A DNA stretch of 64,000 nt from Kribbella soli. Lineage in GTDB: Bacteria > Actinomycetota > Actinomycetes > Propionibacteriales > Kribbellaceae. The stretch lies in assembly GCF_004331345.1 (NCBI RefSeq), contig NZ_SJJZ01000002.1, positions 744,001 through 808,000 on the forward strand. Reading direction: 5' to 3'. The position numbers and the translations under genes were made by a program. Under the pieces are notes generated by a model that was given only the letters and a program-made list of their open reading frames with translations, did not search any database and was not told the DNA's origin. Position 1 is the first letter of the stretch. Each line of letters starts with the position of its first letter. Shown here piece after piece: positions 16,895 through 25,133 of the stretch.

Positions 16895-18199
16895 ATGTCT
16901 GACCCAGACCCCACGCTGTCCGGTGGTCCGGAACGCAGCGAGCCCGTCCAAGCGCCCGCGGTGACGCAGCGATCCAGGGGGCGTTCGGTCGCGGTGGTCA
17001 TCTGCTTGGTGCTGGCAGCGTTGCTGACGACGCCCGCGGCAATCGCTTACTGGGGACAACGCACGCTGAACGACACCACGCGCTACGTGAACACCGTCGG
17101 CCCGCTGGTGAACTCGCCAGAGGTACAGGACGCCATCGCGACGACAGTCACCGGCGCCATCGAGGAACAGGTCGACATCGAGGCACTCCTCAACGACGTG
17201 TTCTCCGGTGTCGTCACCGACCGGCCCCGGCTGCAGCGACTGGTCGGGCCGCTGGCTGCCGCGATCAACAGTCTGATCGACCGCCAGGTCCGGGAGTTCA
17301 TCGCCTCGGACGAGTTCGCCGACCTCTGGACCGCCGTCAACACCAGGGCTCAGCAGTCACTCCAGCGCGTCCTGAAGGGTGATCAGTCCGGCGCCGTGTC
17401 GCTGCAGGGTGATCAGGTCGTCCTCGATGTCTCCGAAGTCATCGACCGGGTCAAGCAACGCCTGGTCGACCGGGGACTCACGATCGTGCAGAACGTGCCG
17501 GTCCCCGATATCGACAAGCAGATCGTGTTGATGGAAGCACCAAAAGTGAAGCAACTCCGGACGATCTACGCGTTCGCGAACCCGCTCGCTCAATGGCTGA
17601 TCGTCCTGGTGGCGGGTCTGTACCTGGCAGCGCTGGTGCTCGCGCGCCGGCGTCCACGCACGACGGTGATCATCGGGGCAGTGCTCGCGGCGAACGCGGT
17701 GCTGGTGGGGCTGGCGCTGAGCGTCGGACGGCAGTTGTTCATCGACGCCTTGGCGGGTACGACGTTCGGTCCGGCGAGCTCGGTCTTCTACGACAGGCTG
17801 CTTTCCTACCTCGACCGCGGCCGGCAAGTGTTCCTGTGGCTTGGTCTGATCCTCGTGGTCATCGGCTGGTTCGCGGGGCCCAACAGGTACGGCACGGCCG
17901 TCCGCACTGCAGTCGCGGGCGGTTTGGAAGGCATCGGCGGAGCCCTGGCCAGCAGCCCGGTCGGCGCCGCTGGTCGATGGGTCGCGCCCAACGCCCGGTG
18001 GTTGCGCGTTGCCGTTGGTCTGCTGGGCGTCGTCGTCCTGCTCTGGGGCAACGACGTCTCGTTGTCGCGCCTCTTCTGGTCACTCGCACTCGTGGTCGGG
18101 TTGCTGGCTGTCGTGCAGGTCCTGGTCGGAGCAGGCAGGGCGACACCCACCTCCCGTCCCGTCGCGCCGGCCGGAGTCGTACCCGGAACCGCGAAGTAG
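16895..18199 (+). CDS. Large extracytoplasmic-loop membrane protein, unknown function
   Basis: A 434-residue protein. A polar N-tail precedes a first helix (about residues 32-54), then a ~190-residue soluble domain (DTTRYVNTVGPLVNSPEVQDAI...) and five or six further helices after residue 235. The pattern 'one helix, large loop, helices' recurs in a conserved actinobacterial membrane family of unknown role. The ATG at 16895 follows GAGGAGGCACGGC. It is followed at 33 bp by a DUF4239 gene, so a three-gene operon is likely. Confidence 0.72.
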   Translation: MSDPDPTLSGGPERSEPVQAPAVTQRSRGRSVAVVICLVLAALLTTPAAIAYWGQRTLNDTTRYVNTVGPLVNSPEVQDAIATTVTGAIEEQVDIEALLNDVFSGVVTDRPRLQRLVGPLAAAINSLIDRQVREFIASDEFADLWTAVNTRAQQSLQRVLKGDQSGAVSLQGDQVVLDVSEVIDRVKQRLVDRGLTIVQNVPVPDIDKQIVLMEAPKVKQLRTIYAFANPLAQWLIVLVAGLYLAALVLARRRPRTTVIIGAVLAANAVLVGLALSVGRQLFIDALAGTTFGPASSVFYDRLLSYLDRGRQVFLWLGLILVVIGWFAGPNRYGTAVRTAVAGGLEGIGGALASSPVGAAGRWVAPNARWLRVAVGLLGVVVLLWGNDVSLSRLFWSLALVVGLLAVVQVLVGAGRATPTSRPVAPAGVVPGTAK

Positions 18200-18231
18200 G
18201 CGGCTGTGACAGCCGCGGCAGTCAGGCGCGC

Positions 18232-19050
18232 ATGAACATCGTCTGGGCCGCTCTGGTCATGATCCTCGCCACCGCGATCACCGTCACGGCGATGCTCCTC
18301 GTGCGCAGGCGGGCGCCGGAAGGCGGCTACTTCAGCGACGGTGACCGCGCCGCAGGCGTCTTCGGTGTGCTCGCGACCGGATTCTCCGTGCTGCTCGGTT
18401 TCATCATCTTCCTGTCGTTCACGTCGTACGACCAGTCGCGGGCAGGTGCCGAGTCCGAGGCGACGATCGTCGCGCAACAGGTTCAAACGGCCCAGTACCT
18501 GCCCGGCAAGACCGCGCTCACCGGCGAGTTGATCTGCTACGCGCGGTCCGTGGCCGGGGTCGAGTGGGATGCCTTGAACACAGGCACGCTCGGCAACTCC
18601 TTCAATCCGTGGGGTGCGGAGATGTTCCGGACGATCTCCGCCGTCGATCCGAAGACGACCGTCGAGCAGTCGGCGTACGACCGATGGATGGCCCAGACCG
18701 CCGAACGGGAACAGGCCCGCGTCGACAGGGTGCACGGCGCGGAGGGGATCATCCCGACGCCCGTGTGGCTGGTCCTGGCGGCCGTCTCCGTGGTGATCTT
18801 CGTGTACCTGCTGTTCTTCGCAGATCCGACCGAGGGCGCGCTGACGCAGAGCCTCCTGATGGGCAGTGTGACGGTGGTCATCACGCTCCTGCTGTTTCTG
18901 CTGGTGTTCTTCGACCATCCGCATGGCGATGGGGTGGGCAGGCTGCAGCCGACCGCGATGGTGCGAACCATCGGTCTGATCGATACCCAACTCCAGGTGA
19001 TCGGGCTCGACGTGACACCCCCGTGTGACGATCGTGGCAACCGGCGCTGA
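18232..19050 (+). CDS. DUF4239 (bestrophin-like) membrane protein
   Basis: A 272-residue protein. Two N-terminal helices, the AAGVFGVLATGFSVLLGFIIFLSFTSYDQSR segment (residues about 41-70), a helical soluble middle and two C-terminal helices match the DUF4239 family. This family is proposed to resemble bestrophin channels; transport is not demonstrated. The ribosome binding site is weak. The gene's last 26 bp overlap the GTG start of the next gene in another frame. Confidence 0.8.
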   Translation: MNIVWAALVMILATAITVTAMLLVRRRAPEGGYFSDGDRAAGVFGVLATGFSVLLGFIIFLSFTSYDQSRAGAESEATIVAQQVQTAQYLPGKTALTGELICYARSVAGVEWDALNTGTLGNSFNPWGAEMFRTISAVDPKTTVEQSAYDRWMAQTAEREQARVDRVHGAEGIIPTPVWLVLAAVSVVIFVYLLFFADPTEGALTQSLLMGSVTVVITLLLFLLVFFDHPHGDGVGRLQPTAMVRTIGLIDTQLQVIGLDVTPPCDDRGNRR

Positions 19051-19684
19051 CGAGCGGCCCGAGCGCGGCCGCAACTGGCAGGAGGTGCTCGTTACCGTCC
19101 TGCTGGTGGTCGCTGCCCTCGGGACCTCGTGGAGCAGCTACCAGGCCACCCGGTGGAACGGCGAGCAGGCCAAGGCGGCCGGCCGTGCGAACGCGATCAG
19201 GATCGATGCTGCCCGGGCGCAAGGTCTGTCCCAGGCCCAGAGCCAGGTGGACGTCGCCACGTTCATCGCCTGGACGGACGCGGATCGTCGCGGTGACGCC
19301 GGCCTCGCCGACTTCTACGCCGACCGCTTCCGCGCGGAGTTCCGGCCCGCGTTCACCGCCTGGCTGGCGACCCGCCCGCTGACGAATCCGGATGCACCGC
19401 CGACACCCTTCGCCATGCCTCAATACCAGCTCGCGTCGCGGCAGGAGGCCGAACGGCTCGACGCGGCCGCCGCGGCCTCCACAGCCAAGGTGCTGCGAGA
19501 CCTCCAGGTGTCCAGCAACTACGTGCTCACCGTCGTTCTCTATGCCGTCGTCTTGTTCTTCGCCGGTATGAGCACCAAGATCACCAACCGCCGCCTGCGC
19601 TGGATCCTGGCTGGGATCGGCTGCCTCGTTCTCGTCACCGCCCTCGCCTGGATCGCCACCTTCCCGGTGAGCGTCGACATCTGA
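19025..19684 (+). CDS. Membrane protein coupled to DUF4239
   Basis: A 219-residue protein with a GTG start inside the preceding gene. It has a first helix (residues about 19-35), a periplasmic/cytoplasmic region rich in Ala, Gln and Arg (WSSYQATRWNGEQAKAAGRANAIR), and two closely spaced C-terminal helices (about 165-185 and 192-212). The WNGEQA motif after the first helix also occurs next to DUF4239 genes in other actinobacteria, to my recollection. The long overlap suggests the two proteins form one complex. No enzyme motif. Confidence 0.7.
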   Translation: MTIVATGADERPERGRNWQEVLVTVLLVVAALGTSWSSYQATRWNGEQAKAAGRANAIRIDAARAQGLSQAQSQVDVATFIAWTDADRRGDAGLADFYADRFRAEFRPAFTAWLATRPLTNPDAPPTPFAMPQYQLASRQEAERLDAAAAASTAKVLRDLQVSSNYVLTVVLYAVVLFFAGMSTKITNRRLRWILAGIGCLVLVTALAWIATFPVSVDI

Positions 19685-19693
19685 CGACCCCAA

Positions 19694-19710
19694 TCCTCCG
19701 GCAAGGGTGA
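19694..19710. promoter_or_regulatory. TCAYCC-N5-GGRTGA site 8
   Basis: TCCTCCGGCAAGGGTGA matches 11 of 12 positions upstream of the DUF6325 gene. It is followed by a promoter block nearly identical to the one at 21793-21827. Confidence 0.5.
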
Positions 19711-19727
19711 TGTGCGGACCCTGGGCT

Positions 19728-19762
19728 CTGCTGAATCGTCGGCCGAGTACCGGGATTGCAGG
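19728..19762 (+). promoter_or_regulatory. Shared promoter block, copy A
   Basis: CTGCTGAATCGTCGGC (19728-19743), a 9-base spacer, and GGATTGCAGG (19753-19762) recur at 21793-21827 with the same spacing. Both copies start 16-17 bases after an operator-like 17-mer, so they probably hold the core promoter or leader. Confidence 0.5.
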
Positions 19763-19802
19763 CTGAGGACTTCGCAACAACTTTTACCGCTGGAGGTAGA
19801 GC

Positions 19803-20264
19803 ATGACTGTCAACATCGATGAGCTGGGCCCGGTCGACTGGATCGTCGTCGAGTTCCCGGAGACGAAGCTGACCGGACAGATCGCACCGATCCTGACCGA
19901 CTACGTCGACCGGGGCCTGATCCGGATCCTCGACCTGCTGTTCCTGATCAAGGACGTGGACGGCAGCGTCGAGGCGTTCGAGGCGGCTGATCTGGACGAG
20001 AGCGCGATCGGGCAGCTGCGGACATTCGAGACCGAGATCGCGATGCTGCTCAGTGAGCAGGATGTCGAGGACCTCGCCGTGACCATCGAGCCCGGCAGCT
20101 CGGCCGCGGTACTCGTCTGGGAGAACCTGTGGGCCGCGCCGTTCGGTACGGCAGTGCGGCACGCCGGCGGTCAGCTGGTCGCCAGCGGACGCATCCCGAT
20201 CCAGGCTGTGATCGCCGCCATCGAGGCCGACGCCGCAGAGACCGAAGAGATCAAGAAGGCCTAG
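19803..20264 (+). CDS. DUF6325 family protein
   Basis: A 153-residue soluble protein matching DUF6325: GPVDWIVVEFPETKLTGQIAPILTDYVDRGLIRILDLLFL at the N-terminus and a VLVWENLWAAPFGTAVRHAGGQLVASGRIP core. Members of this family lie beside SHOCT-type small proteins in many actinobacteria; the function is unknown and a membrane-stress role is often guessed. The start follows a GGAGGT site. A 55-residue basic/acidic protein follows after 13 bp. Confidence 0.82.
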   Translation: MTVNIDELGPVDWIVVEFPETKLTGQIAPILTDYVDRGLIRILDLLFLIKDVDGSVEAFEAADLDESAIGQLRTFETEIAMLLSEQDVEDLAVTIEPGSSAAVLVWENLWAAPFGTAVRHAGGQLVASGRIPIQAVIAAIEADAAETEEIKKA

Positions 20265-20277
20265 GAAGGAGTTCATC

Positions 20278-20445
20278 ATGCCACTTGGAGCCCGACGCAG
20301 GCGCAGGACCGTTGCAGCCGTGGGAGGTGCCGTGGTCGTCGCACATGGCATGCATCGTCGCCACGACCGCCGCGACGACCGCCGCGACGACGGTGAGGAC
20401 CGCCGCGAGGACCGCCGCGACCGCCGCGAGGATCGCCGCGACTGA
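20278..20445 (+). CDS. Small 55-residue protein with Arg/Asp repeat tail
   Basis: A short gene with an excellent ribosome binding site (GGAAGGAG, 6 bases before the ATG), 13 bp after DUF6325. The protein begins MPLGARRRRR, has a short hydrophobic stretch (TVAAVGGAVVVA), then HGMHRRHD and a charged tail of repeated RRD and RRED units ending RRED RRD. The position after DUF6325 is where a SHOCT-like small protein often sits. A translated product is likely; the function is unknown. Confidence 0.65.
   Translation: MPLGARRRRRTVAAVGGAVVVAHGMHRRHDRRDDRRDDGEDRREDRRDRREDRRD
20364..20442 (+). repeat. Low-complexity GAC-CGC-CGC repeat
   Basis: Degenerate tandem copies of a 9-12 base unit (GACCGCCGC with GAC or GAG insertions) encode the Arg/Asp/Glu tail of the 55-residue protein. 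The repeats could expand or contract by slippage in whole-codon steps. Confidence 0.6.
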
Positions 20446-20447
20446 CG

Positions 20448-20467
20448 GCTGAGTCGCTGCACTCAGC
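20448..20467. terminator. Bidirectional hairpin terminator
   Basis: GCTGAGT and ACTCAGC form a perfect 7-bp stem with a 6-base loop between the stop of the 55-residue gene and the stop of the convergent membrane gene. No T-run. Confidence 0.5.
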
Positions 20468-21179
20468 TGGCTCGGCGCCGGGCATCATCGACGTACGGAA
20501 GCGGGTTGCCGGATGCTCGTGCGCCGGAGGCGAGCCAGGCGGCGAATCCCTGCGGCGAGCGCCGATGGAGCTCGTCGAGATACTGCTGCCGCTGTTCGAC
20601 GACGGACAGGCGTTCGACCGCCGTCGGGGCAGTCTCCAGCCGGCGGAAGCTTCGGCGCCAGGCCAGGCACAATGCCTCGTCGTCGAGGGAACTGAGCTCT
20701 CGCGGCGGGCCGGCCGCAGAACCGTCGGCGAGCGACGCCGCGGGTTCGCGTGGTGTCCCCGCCTGCGGCAGTGCCACTGGTGGATCCCCCTTGGCCTGCC
20801 GTCGCGTCTGGACGAGCGCGGTGAGAGCCGGCGTGGTCGCGGCCAGGATCAGCACGATCAAGACGCCGGCGAACTTGAGGACCGCGATCAGACCCACGGC
20901 GGCCGGTGTGATCAGCCCGGCGGCGAACGAGACCCGAACGACCCTGCGCATCGCGCCCCACCCGTCCCCTCCCCACACCGATGAGGCGACGACGGCTGCC
21001 GCTGTCGCGACAACGATCACGCTGATGACGACCCCGCCCAGACCCCAACTGGCGATCGCGCAGAGGAGCCCGGCTGTCGTGGTCAGGTAGACACACCACG
21101 ACCGGACGCCTCGGCCCGTGCCGTGGGACCGGGCGGGATCAGGCCCACCTGCGCCGGATGACCGCGTCCTCTCGCTCAC
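20463..21179 (-). CDS. Membrane protein with C-terminal helical domain, unknown
   Basis: A 238-residue protein from a GTG at 21179 with AAAGGA upstream. Two pairs of hydrophobic helices occupy residues about 32-80 and 95-125. A Pro/Ala-rich linker follows, then a soluble C-terminal domain (residues about 165-235) reading LDDEALCLAWRRSFRRL and LSVVEQRQQYLDELHRRSPQGFAAWL. That C-terminal pattern is found in other actinobacterial proteins of unknown function, from recollection. The divergent gap with the next gene holds two operator-like sites. Confidence 0.65.
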   Translation of the reverse strand: MSERTRSSGAGGPDPARSHGTGRGVRSWCVYLTTTAGLLCAIASWGLGGVVISVIVVATAAAVVASSVWGGDGWGAMRRVVRVSFAAGLITPAAVGLIAVLKFAGVLIVLILAATTPALTALVQTRRQAKGDPPVALPQAGTPREPAASLADGSAAGPPRELSSLDDEALCLAWRRSFRRLETAPTAVERLSVVEQRQQYLDELHRRSPQGFAAWLASGARASGNPLPYVDDARRRAS

Positions 21180-21271
21180 GTTCTCAGTCCTTTGTCCCGG
21201 TTCCCGAACTCGTGCTCCGCCACCGAGTTCAGCCAGAACGTCAGCATGCACCGGGCCGGCAGCCTCCCGCC

Positions 21272-21288
21272 TCCTCCGTCCGGGGTGA
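21272..21288. promoter_or_regulatory. TCAYCC-N5-GGRTGA site 9
   Basis: TCCTCCGTCCGGGGTGA matches 11 of 12 positions in the divergent gap between the 238-residue membrane gene and the 114-residue gene. Site 10 is 32 bp away. Confidence 0.5.
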
Positions 21289-21303
21289 AACCGACTGCTG
21301 GGT

Positions 21304-21320
21304 TCATTCAATCTGGATGA
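21304..21320. promoter_or_regulatory. TCAYCC-N5-GGRTGA site 10
   Basis: TCATTCAATCTGGATGA matches 11 of 12 positions and forms a pair with site 9. Confidence 0.5.
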
Positions 21321-21396
21321 TGCCTCGAACCGGCTGCCGATGCAGGGTGGGCTTGTGTCGGAATCGCCGTCGCAGCAGACCTTCTGAGGAGAAGCC

Positions 21397-21741
21397 ATGT
21401 CGGACCTCGCCACATCAGAAACCCCCGTTCTCGACCTCCTGGAGCGCATGACCGTCGATTCCGTGGCCACGTCGACCCTCGACGCGCAATCCATCGCGCT
21501 CGTGCGACTGGCCGCCCTGGTGGCCAGCGACGCGCCCGCCGCGTCCTACGCGCTGAACCTGGCCGTCGATGCCGAGATCGGCCTCGACGCCGACGACGTT
21601 CGCGGCGTCCTCGCGGCGATCGCACCCATTGCCGGAACCTCGCGGGTCGCCGCTGCGACCGGCCGCATCGCGCTGGCACTCGAAGTCGCCATCGAGGTGG
21701 CTTCAGTGGATCTGGGTGACGAACCGCCGGCGATGAACTAA
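21397..21741 (+). CDS. Carboxymuconolactone decarboxylase-like (AhpD fold) small protein
   Basis: A 114-residue all-helical protein. LDAQSIALVRLAALVASDAPAASYALNLAVDAEIG and the DVRGVLAAIAPIAGTSRVAAATGRIALAL stretch fit the CMD/AhpD fold. The redox CxxC pair of AhpD is absent; the protein has no cysteine at all, so a peroxidase-type activity is unlikely. It may bind a ligand or be an accessory subunit. The start follows GAGGAGAAGCC. Confidence 0.68.
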   Translation: MSDLATSETPVLDLLERMTVDSVATSTLDAQSIALVRLAALVASDAPAASYALNLAVDAEIGLDADDVRGVLAAIAPIAGTSRVAAATGRIALALEVAIEVASVDLGDEPPAMN

Positions 21742-21759
21742 CGCATCGCGGGACCCTCA

Positions 21760-21776
21760 TCGTCCTACAGGGATGA
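21760..21776. promoter_or_regulatory. TCAYCC-N5-GGRTGA site 11
   Basis: TCGTCCTACAGGGATGA matches 11 of 12 positions. It is upstream of the DUF2252 operon and 16 bases before promoter block copy B. Confidence 0.5.
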
Positions 21777-21792
21777 TGCGGCGAGCCGGGTC

Positions 21793-21827
21793 CTGCTGAA
21801 TCGTCGGCGGAGGACGCGGATTGCAGG
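21793..21827 (+). promoter_or_regulatory. Shared promoter block, copy B
   Basis: CTGCTGAATCGTCGGC (21793-21808), 9 bases, then GGATTGCAGG (21818-21827), identical in both parts and spacing to the block before DUF6325. Confidence 0.5.
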
Positions 21828-21886
21828 GTGGGGACACCGGCTCGTCCGACGAGCCTGGCCTGCGACGGAGAGAAGGGCGGCCGATC

Positions 21887-23380
21887 ATGGCGACGAAAGT
21901 TGAGCATCTGACTTTGGACGAGCGCAACGCACGCGGCGTGGAGGCTCGCACCCGGGCGATGCCGGACAGTCACGCCGGCTGGAAGCCCGCCGCGGACCGG
22001 CCGGACCCGGTAGCACTCATCGAGGAACAGAACCTCCGGCGGGACGCGGACCTGATTCCGGTCCGGCACGGCCGGATGGTGGCCTCGCCGTTCACCTTCT
22101 ACCGCGGCGCCGCCAAGATCATGGCGGCCGACCTCGCCGGGACACCCACGTCCGGTCTCCAGGTCCAGCTGTGTGGTGACGCCCACCTGTCGAACTTCGG
22201 GGTCTTCGCTTCACCGGAGCGAAACCTGGTCTTCGACATCAACGACTTCGACGAGACCCTTCCAGGCCCGTTCGAGTACGACGTCAAGCGGCTGGCCGCG
22301 AGCATCATGGTCGCGGCACAGAACAACGGCTGTTCGGACTCCGACGCCCGTGCGATCACGAGGGCCTGTGTCACGTCGTACCGGGAGTCGATGGCCGAGT
22401 TCGCCGCCAGCAAGACTCTCGACGTGTGGTACGCCCACCTCGCCGAGGACCAGATCAGGCAGTCGGTGACCGCCTTCCTGTCCGAAGCCAACGGCAAGCA
22501 CAAAGGCAAGGGATCGAAGAAGGGCAAGAAAAAGGACCCCGGCGACGGTATGAGCGGGATGACGGGGAAGCAGGTGAAGGAGGCTCAGAAGCGCTTTGCG
22601 AAGAACGCACAGAAGTCGCACTCCCGCACCAGCGATCAGGCCCTGTCCAAGCTCGGCGAACAGGTCGACGGCCGCTACCGCATCGCCAGTGTCCCGCCGG
22701 TGATCGTCCCCGCGCGCGACCTTCACACGGCGTACGGCGTCGCGCCCGGAGAGCTCGAGAAGGTCGTCCTCGACCTGTTCCGGGACTACCGGTCCACCCT
22801 TCGGCTCGACCTTCGACAATTGCTGGAGCGCTACGAGATCGTCGACTGGGCGCGGAAGGTCGTCGGTGTCGGCAGCGTCGGAACTCGGGCGTTCATCGTC
22901 CTCCTGCAGGGTCGTGACCAGGACGACCCGCTGTTCCTCCAGGTCAAGGAAGCCACCCGGTCGGTGCTCGAAGGAACCTTGCGCAAGAGCGCGTTCAGGC
23001 AACCGGGCGAGCGGGTGGTCCAGGGCCAGCGCTTGATGCAGGCCAGCAGCGACATCTTCCTGGGCTGGTCCAAAGGTGTTCAGGCCGACCGCTACTACTA
23101 CTGGCGTCAACTGCGCGACATGAAGGGCTCCGCACTCGTGGAGCTGATGGCACCCGCGGAACTGGCCTTCTACGCCCGCACCTGCGGGTGGACCCTGGCC
23201 AGGGCACATGCACGATCCGGCGACCCGGTGACCATCGCGGCGTACCTCGGCGACGACGATGCCTTCGACAAGTCGATCACCGACTTCTCCGAACGCTACG
23301 CGGCCCAGAACGACCAGGACTTCGCCGACTTCTCCAAAGCCATCGCATCGAACCGGATCGAAGCCATCCAGGACGTCTGA
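21887..23380 (+). CDS. DUF2252 family (kinase-like fold) protein
   Basis: A 497-residue protein with the DUF2252 hallmarks: VRHGRMVASPFTFYRGAA, LCGDAHLSNFG (Asp98, His100, Asn103) and DINDFDET (residues 117-124). These resemble the catalytic and metal-binding loops of aminoglycoside-kinase-like folds, so ATP-dependent phosphotransfer is plausible but unproven. A lysine-rich insert (residues about 204-222, KGKGSKKGKKK) interrupts the middle and could bind nucleic acid or anionic lipid. It is first in an operon with SulP 2, arylsulfatase and a HAD protein (10-30 bp gaps). Confidence 0.87.
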   Translation: MATKVEHLTLDERNARGVEARTRAMPDSHAGWKPAADRPDPVALIEEQNLRRDADLIPVRHGRMVASPFTFYRGAAKIMAADLAGTPTSGLQVQLCGDAHLSNFGVFASPERNLVFDINDFDETLPGPFEYDVKRLAASIMVAAQNNGCSDSDARAITRACVTSYRESMAEFAASKTLDVWYAHLAEDQIRQSVTAFLSEANGKHKGKGSKKGKKKDPGDGMSGMTGKQVKEAQKRFAKNAQKSHSRTSDQALSKLGEQVDGRYRIASVPPVIVPARDLHTAYGVAPGELEKVVLDLFRDYRSTLRLDLRQLLERYEIVDWARKVVGVGSVGTRAFIVLLQGRDQDDPLFLQVKEATRSVLEGTLRKSAFRQPGERVVQGQRLMQASSDIFLGWSKGVQADRYYYWRQLRDMKGSALVELMAPAELAFYARTCGWTLARAHARSGDPVTIAAYLGDDDAFDKSITDFSERYAAQNDQDFADFSKAIASNRIEAIQDV

Positions 23381-23390
23381 CCACCAAGGC

Positions 23391-25103
23391 ATGAACCTCG
23401 TCCCGGAGTCCCTGCGTGGCTACCGCCGGGCCTGGCTGGCGCGCGACATCACCGCCGGACTGACGCTGTCGGCTGTCGCGATTCCCGAGGTGATGGGCTA
23501 CACCTCCATCGCCGGTACGCCGATCGTGACCGGGCTCTACACCATCATCTTCCCCACTCTGGTCTTCGCCCTGCTCGGCTCCTCGCGGCTGCTCGTCGTG
23601 GGCGCGGACTCCGCCACTGCCGCCGTACTCGCCGCTGGTCTGACCGGTCTCGGCATCGCCGGAGTCACGCCCGGATCGCCGGACTGGCTTGCCTTCGCCG
23701 GCCTCACGGCTTTGGTCTGCGGCGGTCTGCTGATCGTGGCGCGGCTGCTGCGGCTCGGCTTCATCGGAGACTTCCTGAGCGCGTCTGTGCTGATCGGGTT
23801 CCTCACCGGCGTCGGCATCCAGGTGCTGTCAGGGCAGATTCCGGACCTGCTCGGCATCCCGAAGGGCAAAGGCGGCTGGTTCGAACAGCAGTGGCACTGG
23901 ATCACCTCGCTGTCCTCGATCAGTCTCGGCACGTTCGCCTTCGGACTGGCCACGATCGTGATCATCGAGATCTTCAAGCGTTTCATCCCGGTTGTTCCCG
24001 GTGCCATCGTCGCCGTCGTACTGCTGACCACGATCTCCGCCCTGGCCGACGCCGGCGCACACGGCGTCGCCGTAGTTGGTGCTGTGGAGGGCGGATTCCC
24101 GCCGATCGGCCTGCCGTCGGGCCTCTCCTGGTCGGACGTGCCCAAGGTGCTGCCGACCGCCCTGTCCTGCTTCGTGCTCATCATCGCCCAGAGCGCCGCC
24201 ACGTCCCGCAGCTTCGCGTTCAAACACGGAGACGCCGTCGACATCAACCGCGACCTCGTGGGGCTCAGCGGCGCCAACCTGGCCGCCGGCCTCAGCGGCA
24301 CCTTCGTGGTCAACGGCAGCCCGACCAAGACGCAGATCCTCGACGAGCAGAAGGGGCGCACCCAGCTCGCCAACCTGACGATGGCGGCCGTCGTGCTGCT
24401 GTTCACGCTGTTCTTCACCGGGCTGCTTGCGGACATGCCCACGGCGGTGCTCGCCGGGATCGTCCTACTCATCGGTGTCAGCCTGATCGACCTGCCCGGC
24501 ATGCAGCGGTTGTGGAGGCGACGCAAGAACGAGTTCGTGGTGGCTCTGATCACGGCGGTCACCGTCTTCGCCGTCGGCGTCGAGCAGGGAATCATCCTCG
24601 CCGTCGCGCTCTCGCTGCTCGACCTCGTCCGGCGGCAGTACAAACCCGGCGACTACGTCATCGGTCAGAACCCGGCCGGCGAACCGACCTATCTGCCGGC
24701 CGTGCCCGGTACGCAGAGCCTGCCCGGGCTCGTGGTCTTCCGCTACGACGCGGAACTCTTCTACGCCAACGCCAACCGTTTCGCCGACCAACTCGAGTCG
24801 ATCATCTCCGCCGCTCCGGACCCCGTTCGCTGGGTAGCGCTGGACTGCGGCGCGATCGATGACATCGACTACTCGGCCGGGGTGACTCTGGCCAACCTCG
24901 TCAACTACAGCCAGGCGCACAACGCCCGCTTCGTGCTCGTCCGGCCGGATACCCAACTGCTCGCGACACTCCGCGCGTACGGGACCGTGGACGCGATCGG
25001 CGAGGACAACATCTTCCCGACCCTTGCGGACGCCTTCCACGCCTACCAGGCCGGTTCATCCCGTGCGGGTGACGACCCGGCGTCAAGCCCCGATTCAAGC
25101 TGA
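23391..25103 (+). CDS. SulP family anion transporter 2 with STAS domain
   Basis: A 570-residue protein. It has SulP membrane domain helices at residues about 15-415 (IPEVMGYTSIAGTPIVTGLYT near the N-terminus, FVVNGSPTKTQI in the second repeat) and a C-terminal STAS domain at about 440-555 with the DIDYSAG loop. It is better conserved than SulP 1. Sulfate or another inorganic anion is the likely substrate, and the next gene encodes a sulfatase. The last 48 bases contain a perfect operator-like 17-mer (25056-25072). The start lies 10 bp after DUF2252. Confidence 0.9.
   Translation: MNLVPESLRGYRRAWLARDITAGLTLSAVAIPEVMGYTSIAGTPIVTGLYTIIFPTLVFALLGSSRLLVVGADSATAAVLAAGLTGLGIAGVTPGSPDWLAFAGLTALVCGGLLIVARLLRLGFIGDFLSASVLIGFLTGVGIQVLSGQIPDLLGIPKGKGGWFEQQWHWITSLSSISLGTFAFGLATIVIIEIFKRFIPVVPGAIVAVVLLTTISALADAGAHGVAVVGAVEGGFPPIGLPSGLSWSDVPKVLPTALSCFVLIIAQSAATSRSFAFKHGDAVDINRDLVGLSGANLAAGLSGTFVVNGSPTKTQILDEQKGRTQLANLTMAAVVLLFTLFFTGLLADMPTAVLAGIVLLIGVSLIDLPGMQRLWRRRKNEFVVALITAVTVFAVGVEQGIILAVALSLLDLVRRQYKPGDYVIGQNPAGEPTYLPAVPGTQSLPGLVVFRYDAELFYANANRFADQLESIISAAPDPVRWVALDCGAIDDIDYSAGVTLANLVNYSQAHNARFVLVRPDTQLLATLRAYGTVDAIGEDNIFPTLADAFHAYQAGSSRAGDDPASSPDSS
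25056..25072. promoter_or_regulatory. TCAYCC-N5-GGRTGA site 12, inside coding sequence
   Basis: TCATCCCGTGCGGGTGA matches all 12 positions. It lies within the last codons of SulP 2 and ends 61 bp before the arylsulfatase ATG, the same distance as site 7 to its gene, suggesting an internal promoter. Confidence 0.5.
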
Positions 25104-25133
25104 GTTCACATCAACCTGCGAGGAGGGAACGTC

